Shown here one piece after another: positions 37,956 to 47,129 of a stretch of DNA of 64,000 nt. The DNA is from Ottowia sp. SB7-C50. Lineage in GTDB: Bacteria; Pseudomonadota; Gammaproteobacteria; Burkholderiales; Burkholderiaceae_C. A program made the translations under genes and the position numbers. Location of the stretch: positions 3,100,001-3,164,000 of the forward strand of contig NZ_CP136995.1 in assembly GCF_033110285.1 (NCBI RefSeq), in the 5' to 3' direction. Under the pieces are notes generated by a model, which saw only the letters and a program-made list of their open reading frames with translations, had not been told where the DNA came from and searched no databases. Numbering within the stretch: the stretch's first letter is position 1; every line of letters begins with the position of its first letter.

Positions 37956-39315
37956 GTGAAGCAAAAACTGATTTCGACTGGCTTGGCTTTTGCCGATTTC
38001 GTCCACCGCCACCCCAAGCGCATCACCGCTGCCATTGCCGCCCTCTTGATGGGGGGGCACTGGCGGTGCGTTTGCCGTGGCTTCGCTGGCGCCCGCCGCA
38101 CCCGCCCAGCCGTTGCGGCTGATTTCCGAGGCCGTGGAGCCGACCACGCTGGACCGCCAGGTCGAGGCGCTGGACGGCTATTCGTTCACGCTCTACCGCA
38201 GCGAAACCACGCGCGCCACCGACACGCCCGAAGCGCTGCTCAAGCGCCTGGGCCTGTCCGACCCTGCCGCTGCCGCCTTCCTGCGCAAGAACGAAACCGC
38301 GCGACAAGTGCTGTTCGGCAAGTCGTCCGCTGGCCGCACCGTGACGGCCGAAGCCACCGACCGTGCGCAGCTGCAGACGCTGCGCACCCATTGGGTCGAG
38401 CAGGAAAACGACGACAGCTTCCAGCGCCTGGTGGTCGAAAAAGCCGGCAGCGGCTTCAGCGTGCGCGTCGAAACCGCGCCGCTGGTGGCCAACCAGCGCC
38501 TGACCAGCGGCACCATCCGCGGCACGCTGTTCGCCGCCACCGATGAGGCCCGCGTGCCCGACAGCGTGACCAAGCAGCTGACCGAAATTTTCGAAAGCAA
38601 CGTCGACTTTCATCGCGGCCTGCGCCGTGGCGACCGCTTCACCGTGGTGTATGAAACGCTGGAAGCCGATGGCGAGCCCATCCGCGCCGGCAAGGTGCTG
38701 AGCGCCGAGGTCACCAACCGCGGCAAGACGCACCAGGCCATCTGGTTCAAGGAAGCCGGCGCGCCCAAGGGCGCCTACTACTCGTTCGACGGGCAGAGCC
38801 TGCTGAAGGCCTACCTGCTGGCGCCGCTGGAAGCCACCCGCATCACCAGCGGCTTCGGCGTGCGCAGCCACCCGGTCTACGGCTACAGCCGCGAGCACAC
38901 CGGCGTCGACTATGCCGCGCCCACCGGCACGCCAGTGCGCACCATCGGCGACGGCACCGTCAGCTTTGCCGGCGTGCAGAGCGGCTACGGCAACGTCATC
39001 CAGATCAAGCACCGCAATGGCAAGGATTCGACGCTGTACGCTCACCTGTCGCGCATCGACGTGAAAGTGGGCGACAACGTGATGCAGGGCGAAACCGTGG
39101 GCGCCGTCGGCTCCACGGGCGTCTCCACCGGGCCGCACCTGCACTTCGAATTCCGCATCAACGACACGCCGCACGACCCGACCGAAGTGCTGGCCGACCA
39201 GCGCGAATACGTGCCCGTGTCGCCCGGCGGAAAAGCCGCCTTCGCCAAGCTGGCCGCCAACATGAAGATGCAACTGGCCGCCGCCACCGAAGTCACGCGC
39301 GCCAGCTTCGACTGA
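37956..39315 (+). CDS. M23 family metallopeptidase (murein endopeptidase); frame broken at a G7 run
   Basis: About 452 aa if started at GTG 37956. N-terminal membrane segment (HPKRITAAIAALLMGGTGGA) appears only after dropping one base from G7 38051-38057; uncorrected, the frame would open at 38077. A regulatory OapA-like region (about 60-290) precedes the LytM domain: SHPVYGYSREHTGVDYAA (metal His/Asp) and STGPHLHFEFRIN (HxH). It cleaves peptidoglycan cross-links. Neighbour to erpA and bactofilin, a grouping suggesting cell-shape roles. The true start could be a few codons upstream. Confidence 0.88.
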
Positions 39316-39327
39316 CCGCCAAACTCT

Positions 39328-39372
39328 TGAATTGATAGCGCCAGACGCGCTCTGGACAAGCGAACAGGCCTG
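39328..39372. repeat. ATAGC palindromic repeat (type A)
   Basis: 'cttgaattgatagcgccaga' with 'cgcgctctggacaagcg', a divergent copy right after the M23 peptidase stop, before the terminator. Confidence 0.6.
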
Positions 39373-39393
39373 ATTCTCCGTTCTGTCCCACCA

Positions 39394-39426
39394 TCAAAAA
39401 AGGGCGCCATAGGCGCCCTTTTTTGA
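39394..39426. terminator. Bidirectional intrinsic terminator
   Basis: A-tract, perfect stem AAGGGCGCC/GGCGCCCTT with a 3-4 base loop, then T-tract. Symmetrical A6 and T6 flanks let it end both the plus-strand peptidase and the minus-strand erpA transcripts. Confidence 0.9.
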
Positions 39427-39459
39427 TGCGATGGCCTGAACCGACCGCTGCTGCTGCGC

Positions 39460-39840
39460 TTATTCCTCGGCCACCGAGAACGACGAGCCGCAACCGCAGG
39501 TGGTCTGGGCGTTCGGGTTCTTGATGACGAACTGCGCGCCCTGCAGGTCTTCCTTGTAGTCGATTTCGGCGCCAATCAGGTACTGGTAGCTCATCGGGTC
39601 GATCAGCAGCGACACGCCGTTCTTGCTCATCGTCGTGTCGTCGTCGTTGGCGACTTCGTCGAAGGTGAAACCGTACTGGAAGCCCGAGCAGCCGCCGCCC
39701 TGCACGAACACGCGCAGCTTCAGGTCGGGGTTGCCTTCTTCCGCAATCAGGTCGGCCACCTTGGCGGCGGCACTGTCGGTGAACACGATGGGCTCGGGCA
39801 TCGTGGTGGGCGAAGTGATGTCTTGCGCTACGGCGCTCAT
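39460..39840 (-). CDS. erpA: Iron-sulfur cluster insertion protein ErpA
   Basis: 126 aa A-type carrier. The three cluster cysteines are visible in [13 protein letters not shown] (about residue 54) and [11 protein letters not shown] (about 118-120). Delivers [Fe-S] clusters to respiratory and isoprenoid enzymes. ATG 39840 gives [10 protein letters not shown]; an earlier in-frame start would overlap the leader. It is followed by the bidirectional terminator. Confidence 0.94.
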   Translation of the reverse strand: MSAVAQDITSPTTMPEPIVFTDSAAAKVADLIAEEGNPDLKLRVFVQGGGCSGFQYGFTFDEVANDDDTTMSKNGVSLLIDPMSYQYLIGAEIDYKEDLQGAQFVIKNPNAQTTCGCGSSFSVAEE

Positions 39841-39932
39841 GAGGGGGACTCCTGTTCGGCCCCGTGATACCGGGACCATCGCAATACTATATCAAATCAG
39901 TCGGGTTTTGTCGCTGCGCCGCAGGGCAGCCC

Positions 39933-40394
39933 TCACGGGCGTTCCGGGTCCAGCGTCGGCTCGGTGGGCTCCAGCCGAGGCTCGACCGCGGCATCAGGGG
40001 CTTCGCGCTGCGGCTCACGCGGCTCTGGCGCGGCGGGCGGCGGGGTGACCTGCGGCTGCAACTGGCCCGCGATGACCGCGCCCTGCTGCATTTCCAGCGA
40101 TTTGTAGCGCACGTCGCCCTGCACGCGCGCCTTGGCCTGCAGCTCCAGCAGTTCCCACGCCTGGATCGAACCGACCACCGTGCCGCTGACGACGACGTGA
40201 TCGGCGCTGATGGTGCCTTGCACGTTGCCGCTTTCGCCGATCACCAGCAGCCCCGGCTGGCCGCCTTCGGCCGTCACGTCGCCCACCACCGTGCCGTCGA
40301 TCTGCAGGCTGCCCTGGAACGTGCACGGCCCCTGCACCCGCATGCCGGCACCGATGAGGCTGTTGACCGAGGGTTGTTTCCTGATGCCCAACAT
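39933..40394 (-). CDS. Bactofilin (polymer-forming cytoskeletal protein)
   Basis: 153 aa. The central beta-helical core (about residues 12-110) shows Gly/Val-spaced rungs: LIGAGMRVQGPCTFQGSLQI, DGTVVGDVTAE, VVSGTVVGSIQA, ARVQGDVRYKSLEMQQGAVI. The Pro/Glu-rich C-terminal tail is disordered. Bactofilins polymerise without nucleotide and localise murein enzymes, consistent with the nearby M23 peptidase gene. It is 92 bp upstream of erpA on the same strand. Confidence 0.9.
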   Translation of the reverse strand: MLGIRKQPSVNSLIGAGMRVQGPCTFQGSLQIDGTVVGDVTAEGGQPGLLVIGESGNVQGTISADHVVVSGTVVGSIQAWELLELQAKARVQGDVRYKSLEMQQGAVIAGQLQPQVTPPPAAPEPREPQREAPDAAVEPRLEPTEPTLDPERP

Positions 40395-40445
40395 GGCGAG
40401 TCTCCTGCGTCGTGTTCGCGCGGCCTTTTTACCATGCCGCCCATG

Positions 40446-40481
40446 AAAAAACCGTGCCGCCCCGAAAGGCCGACACGGTTT
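40446..40481 (-). terminator. Intrinsic terminator after rpsI
   Basis: On the minus strand: stem AAACCGTG/CACGGTTT with an internal loop containing a second small stem (GGCC...), followed by T residues. It begins about 25 bp after the rpsI stop. Confidence 0.8.
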
Positions 40482-40505
40482 GCTGCAGTGGGAAGCGGCG
40501 AGGGA

Positions 40506-40898
40506 TCAGCGCTTCGAGAACTGCTTGCGGCGGCGTGCCGAGTGCAGGCCGACCTTCTTGCGCTCGACCTCGCGGGCGTCGCGCGTGACGTAACCGGCGG
40601 CCGACAGCTGCGGCTTGAGGTTGGCGTCATAGTCGATCAGCGCACGGGTGATGCCGTGGCGCACTGCGCCGGCCTGGCCGGATTCGCCGCCGCCGTTGAC
40701 GTTGACCTGCACGTCGAAAGCTTCGACGTTGTCGGTCAGCACCAGGGGCTGCTTGCAGATCATGATCGAGGTCTGGCGGCCGAAGAACTGCTCAATGGGC
40801 TTGCCATTGACCGTGATCTTGCCGCTGCCTTTTTTCAGGAACACGCGGGCGACGCTGGACTTGCGACGGCCGGTGCCATTGTTCCAATCACCAATCAT
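40506..40898 (-). CDS. rpsI: 30S ribosomal protein S9
   Basis: 130 aa, standard length. N-terminus [20 protein letters not shown] and the basic C-terminal tail ending RRRKQFSKR, which reaches the P-site t[23 protein letters not shown] is the family signature. Lies 12 bp after rplM, the conserved rplM-rpsI operon. Confidence 0.98.
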   Translation of the reverse strand: MIGDWNNGTGRRKSSVARVFLKKGSGKITVNGKPIEQFFGRQTSIMICKQPLVLTDNVEAFDVQVNVNGGGESGQAGAVRHGITRALIDYDANLKPQLSAAGYVTRDAREVERKKVGLHSARRRKQFSKR

Positions 40899-40910
40899 TG
40901 CATCGGCTCC

Positions 40911-41339
40911 TTAGATTTCCAGCGCCTTGGGCTGCTGGGCGCTGTGCGGGTGCTCGGCGCCGCCGTAGACCTTCAGCTTCTTGATCATGGCGTAACCCAG
41001 CGGGCCCTTGGGCAGCATGCCCTTGACGGCCTTTTCCAGCGCGCGGCCGGGGTGCTTGGCCTGCAGGTCGCGGAAATTGGTTTCGCGGATGCCGCCCGGA
41101 TAGCCGGTGTGGCGGTAGTACTTCTTGTCGAGCTCTTTCGCGCCGGTGACGCGAATCTTGGAAGCGTTGACGATGACGATGAAGTCACCGGTATCGACGT
41201 GAGGCGTGTAAATGGCCTTGTGCTTGCCGCGCAGACGGAGGGCAACTTCGCTGGCTACCCGTCCGAGCACCTTGTCGGTGGCGTCAATCACAAACCACTC
41301 GTGCGTCACGTCAGCAGGCTTGGCGCTGAACGTTTTCAT
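40911..41339 (-). CDS. rplM: 50S ribosomal protein L13
   Basis: 142 aa, standard length. Typical segments: [52 protein letters not shown] and [22 protein letters not shown] 41339 (MKTFSAKP) is canonical. The 5' leader (41340-41460) contains no repeat; L13-S9 operons are often autoregulated, but no specific structure was identified here. Confidence 0.98.
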   Translation of the reverse strand: MKTFSAKPADVTHEWFVIDATDKVLGRVASEVALRLRGKHKAIYTPHVDTGDFIVIVNASKIRVTGAKELDKKYYRHTGYPGGIRETNFRDLQAKHPGRALEKAVKGMLPKGPLGYAMIKKLKVYGGAEHPHSAQQPKALEI

Positions 41340-41586
41340 GAGTTTTCCAGTAACGGATGGTTTGGCGGACCCTTTTCCACGGTCGGTGCTCCTCTTGTGA
41401 CGGGAGCCTCTTAGGTGGGGTGTACTGTTTCTTGCCGCGGGGTCACATTTGCGCTGCAAAGCCTTTGATTCTAACCGGGCGGCGCCAGCCCTGGCAAGGG
41501 CGCCTGCACCGGGCAGCCCCGCGGGCCGGCGCCTGGCCGCCCACGCGCGCCACCCCCTGCACCTTGCGGCCCGCTACCATCGGCGC

Positions 41587-42555
41587 ATGTTCAGTTATCG
41601 CCACGCCTTCCACGCCGGCAACCATGCCGACGTGCTCAAGCACCTGACGCTGCTGGCGACGCTGCGGCACCTGATGCGCAAGCCGACCCCGTTGCTGCTG
41701 GTGGACACCCACGCCGGCGCCGGCATCTACCGGCTGGACAGCGACGCCGCGCAGACCTCGGGCGAAGCCGGCGAAGGCATCGCCCGGCTGCAGGCCACGC
41801 CGGCGCCGTCCCATCACAGGTCAAAAACGGTACCAGCGCCCGCCAGCTCTGCGCAAGGCGCTATGCAAAATGAAGCACTGGCGGATTATCTCGAGGTCGT
41901 CGCCCGCTTCAACCCGGCCGCGCGCGGCGCGTGGCGCGTCTACCCCGGCTCGCCCCTGCTGATGCACGCGCTGATGACCGAGCCCGACCGCGCCGTGGTG
42001 CACGACCGCCTCAAGCTGTTCGAGCTGCACCCCACCGACGCGCAGGCGCTGCGGGCGCACATCGACCAGCTCGATGCCGGCCGCCAGGTCACGATGACCC
42101 GGCAGGACGGCCTGGCCGGCCTGAAGGCGCTGCTGCCGCCCCCGCCGGCGGCCGGCGGCTCGCGCCGCGCGCTGGTGCTGATCGATCCCAGCTACGAAAT
42201 CAAGAGCGACTACGCCAAGGTGGCCGAGGCCGTGCAGGATGCGCTCAAGCGCTTTGCGACCGGCGTGTACCTCGTGTGGTACCCCATCATCCCGCGCCCC
42301 GAGGCGCATGGCCTGCCGCGCCGCCTGCGCACGCTGGCCCAGCAGGCCGGCCGCGCCTGGCTGGACGCCACGCTGCACATCGGCGCGGCGGCCGACGGCG
42401 CGGGCCTGACGGCCAGCGGCATGTTCGTCATCAACCCGCCGCACACGCTGAAGGCGCTGCTGGACGACGCGCTGCCGCAGGTGCTGGACACCTTGCGCGA
42501 AGGCCGCGGCCGCGGCGCCGCCTGGAGCGTTGAAGCCGGCGCCGCCCGGGCCTGA
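41587..42555 (+). CDS. rlmJ: 23S rRNA (adenine-2030-N6)-methyltransferase RlmJ
   Basis: 322 aa, longer than E. coli RlmJ (280). Canonical start MFSYRHAFHAGNHADVLKH, SAM-binding VDTHAGAGIYRL and catalytic DPSYEIKSDY (DPPY-like). An in-frame ATAGC repeat copy at 41820-41875 (about SKTVPAPASSAQGAMQNEAL) accounts for much of the extra length and lies in a surface segment before DYLEVVARFN. Confidence 0.92.
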   Translation: MFSYRHAFHAGNHADVLKHLTLLATLRHLMRKPTPLLLVDTHAGAGIYRLDSDAAQTSGEAGEGIARLQATPAPSHHRSKTVPAPASSAQGAMQNEALADYLEVVARFNPAARGAWRVYPGSPLLMHALMTEPDRAVVHDRLKLFELHPTDAQALRAHIDQLDAGRQVTMTRQDGLAGLKALLPPPPAAGGSRRALVLIDPSYEIKSDYAKVAEAVQDALKRFATGVYLVWYPIIPRPEAHGLPRRLRTLAQQAGRAWLDATLHIGAAADGAGLTASGMFVINPPHTLKALLDDALPQVLDTLREGRGRGAAWSVEAGAARA

Positions 42556-42602
42556 ATGCCCCGCCCGGGCACGCTCGGGTAATCCCTGATTCCGCGATCA
42601 AA

Positions 42603-42630
42603 AATTAACCGACCGCTCGGTCGGTTAATT
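42603..42630. promoter_or_regulatory. 28 bp perfect palindrome: probable PaaR (TetR-type) operator of the paa operon
   Basis: Arms AATTAACCGACCG and CGGTCGGTTAATT around CT are perfectly complementary. The core ACCGACCG-N2-CGGTCGGT matches operators known for PaaR, the phenylacetyl-CoA-responsive repressor. It lies just upstream of a possible -10 (TATACT, 42634-42639), so a bound repressor would cover the -35 region. No tetR gene is in the window; the regulator must be elsewhere. Confidence 0.85.
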
Positions 42631-42707
42631 CACTATACTTGCTGCTCGACCGCTTTTTTGCGCGCGCGCCGCCCTCTGTGCGCCGCAATGACAGGAGACA
42701 AACGCGC

Positions 42708-43736
42708 ATGTATACCCAAGCCCTTTCCGTGCCCGACGCCGCCGAAGGCAAGACGGGCAACCTCAAGCCGCTGGCCAAGCCCCTGAGCGAGGCCGAAGCC
42801 AGGCTGATGGCGCAGTTCCAGGCCCGCATCGACGCCGACGGCCGCATCGAGCCGCGCGACTGGATGCCCGAGGCCTACCGCAAGACGCTGGTGCGCCAGA
42901 TCAGCCAGCACGCGCACTCCGAAATCGTCGGCATGCTGCCCGAGGGCAACTGGATCAGCCGCGCCCCCAGCCTCAAGCGAAAGTGCATCCTGATCGCCAA
43001 GGTGCAGGACGAGGGCGGCCACGGCCTGTACCTGTACAGCGCCGCCGAAACGCTGGGCACCGGCCGCGACCAGATGCTGGATGCGCTGCACTCCGGCAAG
43101 GCCAAGTACAGCAGCATCTTCAACTACCCCACGCTGAACTGGGCCGACGTCGGCGTGATCGGCTGGCTGGTCGATGGCGCGGCGATCATGAACCAGATTC
43201 CGCTGTGCCGTTGCAGCTACGGCCCCTACGCGCGCGCCATGGTGCGCGTGTGCAAGGAAGAATCCTTCCACCAGCGCCAGGGTTACGAGGCCCTGCTGGT
43301 GATGATGCGCGGCAACCAGGCCCAGCGCGACATGGTGCAGGACGCCGTCAACCGCACCTGGTGGAAGTGCCTGGCCATGTTCGGCCCGTCGGACAAGGAC
43401 AGCATGCATTCCAGCGACGGCATGAAGTGGGGCATCAAGCGCATCAGCAACGACGACCTGCGCCAGAAATTCATCGACGCCACGGTGCCGCAGGCCAACG
43501 TGCTGGGCGTGACCCTGCCCGACCCCGACCTGAAGTGGAACGAAGAACGCGGCCACTACGACCACGGTGAGATCGACTGGGACGAGTTCTGGCAAACCGT
43601 CAATGGCAACGGCCCCATGAACAAAGAGCGCCTGGCCACGCGCGTGAAGGCGCACAACGACGGCGCCTGGGTGCGCGAAGCCGCGCTGGCGCATGCCGAA
43701 AAGCAGCGGCAGCGCGCCATGAAGGCCGCCGCCTGA
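42708..43736 (+). CDS. paaA: Phenylacetyl-CoA 1,2-epoxidase catalytic subunit PaaA
   Basis: 342 aa. Diiron oxygenase subunit that epoxidises the ring of phenylacetyl-CoA. Iron-ligand motifs: [12 protein letters not shown] (Glu), [13 protein letters not shown] (Glu/Asp..His), [16 protein letters not shown] (Glu/His) and the preceding helices. AGGAGA lies 10 bp before the ATG. First gene of paaABCDE, controlled by the palindrome at 42603-42630. The paaA-paaB gap contains a small hairpin (ggctggc/gccagcc, 43746-43775). Confidence 0.97.
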   Translation: MYTQALSVPDAAEGKTGNLKPLAKPLSEAEARLMAQFQARIDADGRIEPRDWMPEAYRKTLVRQISQHAHSEIVGMLPEGNWISRAPSLKRKCILIAKVQDEGGHGLYLYSAAETLGTGRDQMLDALHSGKAKYSSIFNYPTLNWADVGVIGWLVDGAAIMNQIPLCRCSYGPYARAMVRVCKEESFHQRQGYEALLVMMRGNQAQRDMVQDAVNRTWWKCLAMFGPSDKDSMHSSDGMKWGIKRISNDDLRQKFIDATVPQANVLGVTLPDPDLKWNEERGHYDHGEIDWDEFWQTVNGNGPMNKERLATRVKAHNDGAWVREAALAHAEKQRQRAMKAAA

Positions 43737-43807
43737 CCTGAGCCGCAGGCTGGCGAAAGCGCAGCGAGCCAGCCCACAAAAACAATTTCCTTTGGAGAGA
43801 GACCACC

Positions 43808-44108
43808 ATGTCCACCCCCCCTCGCAATGAAAGACTGGCCGCTGTGGGAAGTTTTCGTCCGCAGCAAGCAAGGCCTGGAACACAAGCACTGCGGCAGCCT
43901 GCACGCCAGTGACGCGCAGCACGCGCTGCAAATGGCGCGCGACGTCTACACGCGCCGGCAGGAAGGCGTGAGCATCTGGGTCATTCCGTCGCACCTGATC
44001 GCCGCCAGCGACCCGAGCGAGAAGGACGAACTGTTCGAGCCCGCCAGCGACAAGATCTACCGCCACCCCACGTTCTACGAGATTCCTGAAGAAGTGGGGC
44101 ACATGTGA
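43808..44108 (+). CDS. paaB: Phenylacetyl-CoA epoxidase subunit PaaB; frame broken at a C7 run
   Basis: Small subunit linking PaaA/PaaC heterodimers. The core KDWPLWEVFVRSKQGLEHKH and IWVIPSHLIAA are diagnostic. From ATG 43808 (GGAGAG upstream) the frame is wrong unless one base is dropped from 43815-43821, which gives MSTPLAMKDWPLWEVF, 99 aa. Uncorrected, only the internal ATG 43827 is in frame. The stop overlaps the paaC start (TGATG). Confidence 0.94.
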
Positions 44109-45001
44109 TGAGTTCAGTGGCAGAACAGGCCGCAGCGCCCATCCATCAAGCGCAAGCAGCTACCATTTCAATAGCAAACCACGCGCCGCTGCAATACGTC
44201 TTGCACCTGGCCGACAACGCCGTGGTGCTGGGCCAGCGCAACGCCGAATGGTGCGGTCACGCGCCGGTGCTGGAAGAAGACATGGCCATGGCCAACAATA
44301 GCCTGGACCTGATCGGCCAGGCGCGCCTGCTCTACCAGCACGCCGCTGAGCGCCTGAACAACGACGTGCGCTCGCCGCGCAGCACCGTGTGGCCCGCCGG
44401 CCCCGTGACCGAAGACACGCTGGCCTATTTCCGCGGCGACACCGACTTCCGCAACTACGTGCTGCTGGAGTTGCCGCACCACACCGGCCTGGTGCCCTCG
44501 GCCGGCGGCACGCGCGACTGGTCCATCACCATCGTGCGCAACTTTCTCTACAGCGCATTGATGGTGCTGGTGTGGGAGGGCCTGCAGCAATCCAGCGACG
44601 CGCAGCTGGCTGCCATTGCCGCCAAGAGCCTGAAAGAAGTGCGCTACCACCTGCGCCATTCGCGCGACTGGCTGGTGCGCCTGGGCGACGGCACCGATGA
44701 ATCGCACCGCCGCGCGCAGGCCGCACTCGATTACCTGCTGCCCTTCACCGACGAGTTCTGGACCGCCAGCGCGCTGGAAACCGAAGCCGTCGACCAGGGC
44801 GCCGGCGTGGACGTGCCGGCACTTCGCGCCGCGTGGGACCAGATCGTCGATGAAGCGATCGCCGAGGCCACGCTCCAGCGCCCGGCCGCCGTCAAGCGCT
44901 ACGTGCCCGAAGGCAAGCGCGGCGTGCATTCCGAATACCTGAGCTACCTGCTGGGCGAGATGCAAAGCCTGGCGCGGCAGCACCCGGGGGCGGTGTGGTG
45001 A
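44108..45001 (+). CDS. paaC: Phenylacetyl-CoA epoxidase subunit PaaC
   Basis: 297 aa. Structural, inactive homologue of PaaA needed for activity. Typical: YVLHLADNAVVLGQRNAEWC, EEDMAMANNSLDLIGQARLL, and the C-terminal GKRGVHSEYLSYLLGEMQ. About 20 N-terminal residues (IHQAQAATISIANH) are encoded by an in-frame ATAGC repeat copy (44143-44185), placed before the conserved core. Confidence 0.95.
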   Translation: MSSVAEQAAAPIHQAQAATISIANHAPLQYVLHLADNAVVLGQRNAEWCGHAPVLEEDMAMANNSLDLIGQARLLYQHAAERLNNDVRSPRSTVWPAGPVTEDTLAYFRGDTDFRNYVLLELPHHTGLVPSAGGTRDWSITIVRNFLYSALMVLVWEGLQQSSDAQLAAIAAKSLKEVRYHLRHSRDWLVRLGDGTDESHRRAQAALDYLLPFTDEFWTASALETEAVDQGAGVDVPALRAAWDQIVDEAIAEATLQRPAAVKRYVPEGKRGVHSEYLSYLLGEMQSLARQHPGAVW

Positions 45002-45017
45002 CAGCTTGCCGACAGGC

Positions 45018-45131
45018 TGGCTGCGACGCCCTCGCCCCTCTGCGGAGAGGGTTGGGGTGAGGGGCCACGCCGTGTCCGACGCCAACGCCGCCGCCCTCTC
45101 CCCTGCCATCCCCCGCGAGCGGGAGAGGGCC
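45018..45131. repeat. 'ccctcacccc...ctctcccgcgagcgggagaggg' repeat between paaC and paaD
   Basis: Contains 'cctcgcccctctgcggagag' with 'ggttggggtgagggg', then 'ccctctcccctgcc' and 'cccgcgagcgggagaggg'. The same words occur at 63061-63168 inside uvrA. The inner palindrome cccgcgagcggg is perfect. The right half overlaps the paaD 5' coding region. Confidence 0.7.
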
Positions 45132-45638
45132 GAAGAATTCGCCGCCCTGTGGCAGGCGCTCGACCAGCTCACCGACCCCGAAATCCCCGTCGTCACGCTG
45201 CAAGAGATGGGCATCCTGCGCGACGTGCGGCGCGGCGCCGATGGCCGGGTGGAAGTCGTCATCACCCCCACCTACAGCGGCTGCCCGGCGATGGACCAGA
45301 TCGCGGGCGACGTCGCCGCCACGCTGCGAGACCACGGCGTTGACGGCCACGTCGTTACCCAGCTGGCGCCCGCCTGGACGACCGACTGGATGACGCCCGA
45401 GTCGCGCGAGAAGCTGCGCGCGTATGGCATCGCGCCGCCCCACGGCGGCGGCGCAGCTGGCGCGGCGGTGATTCAGTTTGCGTCCACCTCGGCTGCCAAG
45501 GACCGCCCCGCCGTGCACTGTCCCCAGTGCGGCTCGGCCAACACCACCGAAACCTCGCATTTCGGCTCCACGGCCTGCAAGGCGCTGTACCGCTGCCTGG
45601 ACTGCCTGGAACCTTTCGACCATTTCAAAAATATCTAG
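45072..45638 (+). CDS. paaD: Phenylacetate degradation protein PaaD
   Basis: About 188 aa from GTG 45072. DUF59/MIP18 domain (LTDPEIPVVTLQEMGILRDV, TPTYSGCPAMDQIAGDV) and a C-terminal zinc/iron Cys set (HCPQCGSANTT, YRCLDCLEPFDHFK). Thought to help assemble the PaaE or PaaA metal centres. The first about 20 residues are encoded by the repeat described at 45018-45131 (PAIPRERERAEE), so the natural start is uncertain. Confidence 0.92.
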   Translation: MSDANAAALSPAIPRERERAEEFAALWQALDQLTDPEIPVVTLQEMGILRDVRRGADGRVEVVITPTYSGCPAMDQIAGDVAATLRDHGVDGHVVTQLAPAWTTDWMTPESREKLRAYGIAPPHGGGAAGAAVIQFASTSAAKDRPAVHCPQCGSANTTETSHFGSTACKALYRCLDCLEPFDHFKNI

Positions 45639-45646
45639 AGACGACC

Positions 45647-46750
45647 ATGTCCGCCCCGCGCTTTCACGATCTCACCGTCGCCCGCGTCCACCCCGAAGCC
45701 GCCGGCGCCGTCGCCATCACCTTTGCCGTGCCCGACGAGTTGCACGACTCGTTCAACTTCCAGCCCGGCCAGTTCCTGACGCTGCGCACCACCATCGACG
45801 GCCAGGACGTGCGCCGCAACTACTCGATCTGTAGCACCAAGAGCAGGTACAGCAAGGACAAGCAGCTGGAAGTCGGCATCCGCCCGATGGAAGGCGGCAT
45901 GTTCTCCAACTGGGCGGCCACGCAACTCAAGGTGGGCGACACGCTGGCCGTGATGCCGCCCGATGGCCGCTTCGTCATCAAGAAGCCGCGCGCGCTGCAC
46001 CGCGTGGGCTTTGCGGCGGGCTCGGGCATCACGCCCATCCTCAGCATCATCGCCAGCACGATGGAAGAGTCGGACACGGCCAAGTTCACGCTGGTGTACG
46101 GCAACCGCCGCATGAACAGCGTGATGTTCAACGAGGCGCTGCAAGACCTGAAGGACAAGTACAAGAACCGCCTGACGCTGATCCACATCCTGTCGCGCCA
46201 GGCGCAGGAAGTGCCCATGCTGGAAGGCCGCATCGACGGCGCCAAGGTGCAGCAGCTCATCGACACCCTGCTGCCTGCCAAGAGCATGGACGAAGTGTTC
46301 GTGTGCGGCCCCGAAGCCATGATCGAATCGGTCGAAGCCGCACTGCAAGCCGCCGGCGTGCCGGCCGACCGCATCTACAGCGAGCGCTTCACCTCGCCGC
46401 GCCTGGAAGAAATGAGCCCCGAGGCACGCCGCGCCGCCATCGTGCAACCCGACCCCGAAGCACCGGTGGGCCAGGTGGCGCTCACGGTGGTGATCGACGG
46501 CAAAGCGCACGAACTGGCCATGCGCAGCGACCAGCACGTGCTGGACGTGGCGCTGAACGCCGGACTCGATCTGCCCTATTCCTGCAAGGCCGGCGTGTGC
46601 TGCACCTGCCGCGCCAAGGTGATGGACGGCGCGGTGACCATGGACAAGAACTTCACGCTCGAAGCCGAGGAAATGGCGCAGGGCTTCGTGCTGAGTTGCC
46701 AGGCGCGGCCGACGACCGACAAGCTCACGGTGAGCTACGACGAGAGATAG
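45647..46750 (+). CDS. paaE: Phenylacetyl-CoA epoxidase reductase subunit PaaE
   Basis: 367 aa. FAD-binding N-terminal domain (RRNYSICSTKS), NAD(P)-binding domain (GFAAGSGITPILSII, VFVCGPEAMI) and a C-terminal plant-type [2Fe-2S] ferredoxin (PYSCKAGVCCTCRAKV). Transfers electrons from NADPH to the PaaA diiron centre. GAGACG lies just before ATG 45647, 8 bp after paaD. Confidence 0.97.
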   Translation: MSAPRFHDLTVARVHPEAAGAVAITFAVPDELHDSFNFQPGQFLTLRTTIDGQDVRRNYSICSTKSRYSKDKQLEVGIRPMEGGMFSNWAATQLKVGDTLAVMPPDGRFVIKKPRALHRVGFAAGSGITPILSIIASTMEESDTAKFTLVYGNRRMNSVMFNEALQDLKDKYKNRLTLIHILSRQAQEVPMLEGRIDGAKVQQLIDTLLPAKSMDEVFVCGPEAMIESVEAALQAAGVPADRIYSERFTSPRLEEMSPEARRAAIVQPDPEAPVGQVALTVVIDGKAHELAMRSDQHVLDVALNAGLDLPYSCKAGVCCTCRAKVMDGAVTMDKNFTLEAEEMAQGFVLSCQARPTTDKLTVSYDER

Positions 46751-46755
46751 AGGGC

Positions 46756-47031
46756 ATCCCCCTGAGCGCCTGACGGCACTTCCCCCTTCTCTCGCTACGC
46801 TGCGCTTCGCGGGAAGGGGGACAACGCCAGCGGGCGGGCCAAGCCCTTCCGCGGCGTTCGCTGGCATGGCCTGCTTCGCGGCCGCCGGAGAGAAATGGCG
46901 ACATCGCCCTGAGCGGCTGGGGCCGCTTCCCCCTTCTTTACAGCGCTGTGCGCGGGAAGGGGGACGCACCCAGCGCACAGGCAAAGCCCTTGTGCGGGTG
47001 CCTCGCCTGTCCTGCTCCGCGGCCTCCTGAA
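46756..47031. repeat. Two tandemly placed GC-rich interspersed repeats (type B)
   Basis: Two related units (about 46756-46880 and 46900-47031) each carry 'gcttcccccttct', a palindromic centre, 'gcgggaagggggac' and 'tgtcctgctccgcgg'-like ends. They account for most of the 379 bp gap between paaE and rlpA; no gene is present. Type B copies also occur at 1815-1912 and 12960-13087. Confidence 0.7.
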
Positions 47032-47054
47032 CCACGAAATGCAAAAGGCGCCGG

Positions 47055-47125
47055 GAGTGCCTTTTGCTATCTAAATGGTAGCTATCCGCGCTCTAGTGAC
47101 AAGCGCTGGCGGCCGTTTCGACTTA
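47055..47125. repeat. ATAGC palindromic repeat (type A)
   Basis: 'ggtagctatccgcgctctag' then 'tgacaagcgctggcggcc', next to the rlpA stop. A short 'aaaaggcgccgg...gccttttgc' hairpin precedes it at about 47042-47070 and may serve as terminator for paaE or rlpA. Confidence 0.65.
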
Positions 47126-47129
47126 AAAC

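Noticed and set aside
46751..47129. A CRISPR array or small RNA gene in the paaE-rlpA gap
   Set aside because: The repeats are palindromic dispersed elements without regular spacers; no leader, no cas genes anywhere in the window. I also saw no tRNA or rRNA gene.
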